Positions 5,985 to 9,093 of a stretch of 9,093 nucleotides of DNA are shown here, piece by piece; within the stretch, counting starts at the first letter, position 1; each line of letters begins with the position of its first letter. Position numbers and translations under genes: made by a program. The DNA is from JAXGTD01 sp040775095. GTDB taxonomy: Bacteria > Pseudomonadota > Gammaproteobacteria > Chromatiales > Chromatiaceae. Location: contig JAXGTD010000151.1 in NCBI GenBank assembly GCA_040775095.1, forward strand, positions 1-9,093, read 5' to 3'. The notes below the pieces were generated by a model. That model worked only from the letters and a program-made list of their open reading frames with translations, ran no database searches and was not told where the DNA came from.

Positions 5985-7054
5985 CCGGCTGGCCTCGTCG
6001 GTGCCGCCGCGCGATCCAGCGCGTGGGTGCCGTTGCGTGCGTCCCGCTGCTCCTGGCCGCCTGCGGCGCTGATCAGCCTGCCGCCGACGCCAAGCCCAAG
6101 CGCCCGGCGGCCGCCCATCTGGTCACCGCCGTGACCACCGAACGCGCCCCAGTCTCCAGCCAACACGAACGGCCCGGCTCGTTGCGGCTGCGCCGCGTGG
6201 TGCGGCTCTACAGCCAGGAGGAGGGACGCGTCACGGCATTGGACCTGTTTGAAGGGGATCGGGTCGAGAGAGGGCAGGTGCTCGTCCGTCTCGAGGACGC
6301 CCTGATCAACGCCGAGCTGGACAAGGCCCGCGCGACCCACGAGCAGAAGATGCTGGATCTCAAGCGCCTCGAAGGCCTGACCCAGCGACGCGCCGCCTCC
6401 GAGGACGAGATCTCCCAGGCACGCACAGCGCTCGCGGTTGCCGAGGCGGAACAGCGCGTGCTGGAGACGCGTCTGGCCTATACGCGAATCACCGCGCCGT
6501 TCGCGGGCGTCGTCACCGAGCGGCTGGTGGAACCAGGCGACTTCGTGACCAAGAACACCCACCTGCTGACACTGGCCGATCCGGCCTCACTGATCGCGGA
6601 GGTCGGCACCTCCGAGCTGGTGCTGCCCCATATCGCCGTCGGCGACCCGGTGCGCATCCGCGTCGACGCCCTCGCCGGCGCCGTCTTCCCAGGGCACATC
6701 CTGCGCATCCACCCCACCCTGTCCGAGGCCAGCCGCCAGGCCGCGGTCGAGATCGCCTTCGAGAACATCCCGCCCGGCGCCCGCGCTGGCCAATTCGTCC
6801 GCGCGGAGCTTCACACCGCCACCGTGTCGCGCCTGCTGATCCCATTCCGCGCGCTCCGCCAGGATCGGGTCGGTCAATTTGTCTGGGTCATCGACAGCGA
6901 CGGCAACGCGGCCCGGCGGGCGGTGCGCAGCGGCTTGCGCATCGCCGATGGCATCGAGATCCTGTCCGGACTCGAACCCGGCGCGCGGGCCATCACCGGC
7001 GGTTTTCTGGGACTATCGGAAGGCAAGGGCGTGAAGGTCGTCGACGCGCCCTGA
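5981..7054 (+). CDS. Periplasmic adaptor lipoprotein (RND/HlyD-type membrane fusion protein)
   Basis: A 357-residue envelope adaptor. The N-terminus has Arg-rich residues (RRCRR), a hydrophobic core and a lipobox LAAC with Cys28 as the lipidated residue. Two lipoyl half-motifs lie at about 78-105 (EEGRVTALDLFEGDRVERGQVL) and 166-200 (YTRITAPFAGVVTERLVEPGDFV). They flank a short alpha-hairpin of about 108-165, the size seen in RND adaptors. Beta-barrel (about 203-280) and membrane-proximal (about 283-355) parts follow, with AGQFVRAEL typical of the family. The frame is open back to 5510, but the lipoprotein signal and the GTG at 5981, overlapping the preceding TGA, mark the start; a GTG at 6023 would lose the Arg residues. 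Adaptors normally precede a pump gene. Here the next gene is a convergent cytochrome, so the pump must be elsewhere. Confidence 0.9.
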   Translation: MTGWPRRCRRAIQRVGAVACVPLLLAACGADQPAADAKPKRPAAAHLVTAVTTERAPVSSQHERPGSLRLRRVVRLYSQEEGRVTALDLFEGDRVERGQVLVRLEDALINAELDKARATHEQKMLDLKRLEGLTQRRAASEDEISQARTALAVAEAEQRVLETRLAYTRITAPFAGVVTERLVEPGDFVTKNTHLLTLADPASLIAEVGTSELVLPHIAVGDPVRIRVDALAGAVFPGHILRIHPTLSEASRQAAVEIAFENIPPGARAGQFVRAELHTATVSRLLIPFRALRQDRVGQFVWVIDSDGNAARRAVRSGLRIADGIEILSGLEPGARAITGGFLGLSEGKGVKVVDAP

Positions 7055-7076
7055 GCACGGCGACGCCAAGACCGTA

Positions 7077-7102
7077 CCCGCCCCGGCAGCACGCCGGGCG
7101 GG
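7077..7102. terminator. Hairpin between convergent genes
   Basis: CCCGCC plus CGGC (7077-7082, 7084-7087) pair with GCCG plus GGCGGG (7093-7102), giving 10 bp with one bulged C (7083) and a 5-nt loop. It sits in the 55-bp gap between the adaptor stop and the diheme cytochrome stop. Neither side has a T run, so it is a terminator candidate by position and stability rather than a classical Rho-independent one. Confidence 0.4.
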
Positions 7103-7109
7103 GAGAGAC

Positions 7110-7997
7110 TCAGCGGGACGAGTCTGCCACCGGATAGGACGGCAGCGAGCGGATATAGGTGGCGAGCGCGGCCCGATCCTCGCTACTGAGCTTCGACGTC
7201 CCCTGATCGATCACCTGCGCCATGATGCCGCCGGCAAAATCGCCATCGGGCGTCATGCCGATTTCCAGATAGAAGCTGAGCATGTCCTGGCTCCAGGTGC
7301 CGATACCCGTATCCGGGTTGGACGTGATGTTCGGCGTCGAGCCACCCTCAACGCCATCCGCGGCGCCGCTGTAGCGCGCGGCCGCGTCGATACCCCCCAG
7401 CGGACCGCGCGGGGAGTGGCACTCCGCGCAGTGGGTCAGGGCCTCGGCCAGATAGGCCCCGCGATTCCATTGCGCGTCGTGGCCTGGGTCCGCCTGGTAG
7501 GCGCCCGGTGTGAAATACAGCCACTTCCAGAGCCCCAGCGGCCAGCGCCAGTCGGCAAACCAGCTCAGGTCGTGCGGGCGGTTCGGCCGTGCCACCGGTG
7601 CGAGCGTGTCGAGATACGCCTTGATCGCGAGCATGTCATCCCGGCTCATGCGCGTGAATGACGTGTACGGAAAGGCCGGGTAGTAGTGGCTGCCTTGCGG
7701 TGAGACGCCAAGGCGCAGCGCGCGAACGAAATCCTCCTCGGACCAGGCACCGATGCCGTGCTCCGGGTCTGGCGTGATGTTGCTGGTGTAGAAGGTGCCG
7801 AACGGGCTGGGGATCGGGCGGCCCCCGGCCAGGGGCTCGCCGTCCTCGGCGGTGTGGCACACCCCACAGAGCCCGGCATGGAACAGATATTCACCGCGAG
7901 CCACCTGCCCCGCGTCGCCCCAGGCCGCACCGGCCAGCAGCGGGATGCAGAGCAGGCAGCCGCGCAGGGCGGTCGCGAACGGTAGCGGAAACAGCAT
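7110..7997 (-). CDS. Diheme c-type cytochrome, duplicated-domain
   Basis: A 295-residue secreted electron carrier. The N-terminus is a Sec signal peptide (LRGCLLCIPLLAGAAWG). Two haem sites are CGVCH (44-48) and CAECH (190-194). Met117 (TRMS) and Met259 (GIMAQ) are plausible sixth ligands. The two halves are visibly duplicated: TSNITPDPEHGIGAWSEEDF at 71-90 matches TPNITSNPDTGIGTWSQDML at 221-240. This layout is seen in class I diheme cytochromes that serve as electron-accepting subunits of periplasmic dehydrogenases, but no dehydrogenase gene is present here. The start at 7997 is preceded by AGGGG at 6 nt. The frame extends to 8063 but that would overlap the upstream gene and spoil the signal peptide. 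It lies 25 nt after the cytochrome c' gene, almost certainly in one operon. Confidence 0.92.
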   Translation of the reverse strand: MLFPLPFATALRGCLLCIPLLAGAAWGDAGQVARGEYLFHAGLCGVCHTAEDGEPLAGGRPIPSPFGTFYTSNITPDPEHGIGAWSEEDFVRALRLGVSPQGSHYYPAFPYTSFTRMSRDDMLAIKAYLDTLAPVARPNRPHDLSWFADWRWPLGLWKWLYFTPGAYQADPGHDAQWNRGAYLAEALTHCAECHSPRGPLGGIDAAARYSGAADGVEGGSTPNITSNPDTGIGTWSQDMLSFYLEIGMTPDGDFAGGIMAQVIDQGTSKLSSEDRAALATYIRSLPSYPVADSSR

Positions 7998-8022
7998 GTC
8001 TCGCCCCTGGCCCTGCCCTGCC

Positions 8023-8493
8023 CTACTTCTCGCGATAGGCCTTGTGACAACCCTTGCAGGCATCGCCCACCGCCTTGAACGACTGCATGATCATCGCCTT
8101 GTCGCCAGACTTGACCGCCTCGGCAAAGGATTCCGACGCGCTGGCCGCCTCCGCCGCGTCGTCTTCAAAGCCCTGACGGTCCGACCAGATCTCGGGCTTC
8201 GCCTTGGTCTCCCCGAAATCGGTACCCTCCGGGAACAGCGCGGGAATATCCGCCGCGAAGGCCTGCAGCGCGGCCGCGACCGTGGGCAGATCCGGCCCGA
8301 ACTCGAAACCGTCGCGCAGGCGCCCGACCGACGTGCCGACCAGACCGCCCATGGTGCTCATGACGTTCTGGCGGTACTTCACTGCCTGCTCCACCTTGTC
8401 CATCGGCACCTCATCGGATGCCACGGCGGCCACCGCCCCGAGCATCAGTCCGGAACAGGTCAGCGCAAGAACGGAACGCTTGAGTCGCATCAT
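8023..8493 (-). CDS. Cytochrome c'
   Basis: A 156-residue periplasmic four-helix-bundle haem protein. Residues 1-26 are a signal peptide ending in AVAS. The mature protein opens with the family pattern AVKYRQNVMSTMGGLVG (38-53) and ends with the C-terminal haem site CKGCH (146-150) followed by KAYREK, the classical cytochrome c' position. The haem is expected to be five-coordinate through His150. Proteins of this family bind NO and CO and are linked to NO tolerance in denitrifiers and phototrophs. AGGAG lies 7 nt before the ATG at 8493; the next codon is also ATG. It is the first gene of an operon with the diheme cytochrome, which may be its electron partner (inferred from adjacency). Confidence 0.95.
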   Translation of the reverse strand: MMRLKRSVLALTCSGLMLGAVAAVASDEVPMDKVEQAVKYRQNVMSTMGGLVGTSVGRLRDGFEFGPDLPTVAAALQAFAADIPALFPEGTDFGETKAKPEIWSDRQGFEDDAAEAASASESFAEAVKSGDKAMIMQSFKAVGDACKGCHKAYREK

Positions 8494-8500
8494 CTCGTCT

Positions 8501-8505
8501 CTCCT
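8501..8505 (-). promoter_or_regulatory. Ribosome binding site of the cytochrome c' gene
   Basis: On the - strand AGGAG lies 7 nt upstream of the ATG ending at 8493, supporting that start. Confidence 0.75.
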
Positions 8506-8533
8506 AATCGAATGAGCAGGTTTAGCAGGGCGT

Positions 8534-8570
8534 CGCCTCGGAATCGGAAGACGAGGCGGCTTGCCGCCTC
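8534..8570. repeat. Overlapping inverted repeats with mutually exclusive stems
   Basis: GAGGCGGC (8553-8560) and GCCGCCTC (8563-8570) pair perfectly around TT. CGCCTCG (8534-8540) can instead pair with CGAGGCG (8552-8558) around an 11-nt loop, sharing the central arm. The set lies 41-77 bp upstream of the cytochrome c' start, in the divergent gap. It could be an operator or, if transcribed on the - strand, a switching leader. No promoter was located with confidence. Confidence 0.4.
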
Positions 8571-8649
8571 ATCGCCGATCAGATGCGACCGCGGCGCCCG
8601 CGATCAAGGGCTACCGCGATGACGACATCACCGGCCTGCGCGCGCAGCG

Positions 8650-8689
8650 TATAGAATGACAGCATCCGTCGCCGGACGGTTCGCGACGG
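8650..8689 (+). promoter_or_regulatory. Possible -10 and leader hairpin before the right-edge gene
   Basis: TATAGAAT (8650-8657) resembles a sigma-70 -10 element, though no good -35 sits 17 bp upstream. A 7-bp perfect hairpin follows, CCGTCGC (8666-8672) with GCGACGG (8683-8689) and a 10-nt loop. It would lie at the very start of a transcript into the gene at 8758. Weak evidence overall. Confidence 0.25.
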
Positions 8690-8757
8690 CGTCGGGTCGG
8701 AGACGCCGGCTGTCGAGCCGCTCCAGACGCCCGCGCCGACCCGCCACGCTTTTAGCC

Positions 8758-9093
8758 ATGCAATACGCCGAGAATACGCCACTGTCCCGCATCGGATCCG
8801 TTGTCCTGCTCGTGCTGGCCGCCCTGGCGGGACCGATACCCCTCGACGCCGCCTTTGTCCAGGCCGGCACCGGTGCGCCTGCCTGTGCCCAGGGCGGTGC
8901 CAAGGCTCCAGCGGGATGCCCTGGCGCCGGGCCAGTTAAGGCCGGCTCGAGCGCGGGCCAGCCCGATGCCTACCGGCGTTGGATCGCGCTCAAGCGCGAG
9001 ATCGCGCGCAGCGAGGGGCGGATCAGCGACCTGCGCAAGCGCCGCGACGCCGAGGGCGCACACGCCCGGGCCGGGTCGGCGCCGGCGCCGGCC
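8758..9093 (+). CDS. Unrecognised exported protein, N-terminal part (runs off the window)
   Basis: The frame is open from the ATG at 8758 to the window end, 112 residues with no stop. Residues about 12-32 are hydrophobic (SVVLLVLAALAGPIPLDAA) and look like a signal peptide or N-terminal anchor. A Gly/Ala/Pro-rich linker with Cys43 and Cys54 follows. Residues about 71-99 (YRRWIALKREIARSEGRISD) are charged with a heptad-like pattern, suggesting a coiled coil. Third-position GC is high, as in neighbouring genes. There is no clear ribosome binding site. I do not recognise a family. An antisense frame over the same bases has no better features. Confidence 0.55.
   Translation, partial: MQYAENTPLSRIGSVVLLVLAALAGPIPLDAAFVQAGTGAPACAQGGAKAPAGCPGAGPVKAGSSAGQPDAYRRWIALKREIARSEGRISDLRKRRDAEGAHARAGSAPAPA

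Noticed and set aside
8579..8903. - strand frames of 67 and 91 codons upstream of the cytochrome c' gene
   Set aside because: No ribosome binding site or domain, and partly antisense to the more credible exported protein at 8758.

Overview
This window reads as chromosomal DNA of a GC-rich gammaproteobacterium. A Chromatiales/Ectothiorhodospiraceae-like host is my best guess. It rests on high third-position GC, a cytochrome c' operon, a QseB/PmrA-type two-component system and an Atm1-type ABC exporter, none of which is diagnostic. I see no tRNA, rRNA, CRISPR array, insertion sequence or phage gene.

Left part (1-3626, all + strand). A terminator-like hairpin (14-41) closes an off-window gene. 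It is followed by about 320 non-coding, hairpin-rich bases that include a possible H-type pseudoknot (139-178). Then comes a four-gene set: a secreted PepSY protein with a very acidic tail (376-714), an 8-TM membrane protein built from four copies of one motif (800-1603), an OmpR/PhoB-class response regulator (1669-2331) and a histidine kinase (2328-3626) whose start overlaps the regulator's stop. A tandem CCTAA repeat with 11-bp period at 299-315 matches the layout of PmrA/QseB-type boxes and may be the regulator's own operator. I read the set as a self-contained envelope sensing module: kinase and regulator sense and respond, PepSY modulates or binds a ligand in the periplasm, and the membrane protein is the likely effector. 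The stimulus is unknown.

Middle (3653-7054). An Atm1/ABCB7-type ABC exporter on the - strand converges on the kinase gene and diverges from a two-gene + strand unit. The first gene of that unit encodes a small S24 (LexA/UmuD C-terminal) fold protein in which both catalytic residues appear to be replaced (Ser to Asp, Lys to Phe). The second encodes a lipoprotein periplasmic adaptor of the RND/MFP type, starting at a GTG that overlaps the previous stop codon. No RND pump gene follows, so the adaptor is an orphan locally.

Right part (7077-9093). After a convergent hairpin (7077-7102), a - strand operon encodes cytochrome c' (8023-8493) and then a duplicated-domain diheme cytochrome c (7110-7997). 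Both are periplasmic, so an electron-transfer or NO-handling pair is plausible. A divergent + strand gene begins at 8758 and runs off the window. It has a signal peptide and a charged, coiled-coil-like segment, and I do not recognise it.

Most worth checking: the fourfold [FY]W-x9-G-x4-D membrane protein together with its putative autoregulatory box, and the pseudo-protease/orphan-adaptor pair.
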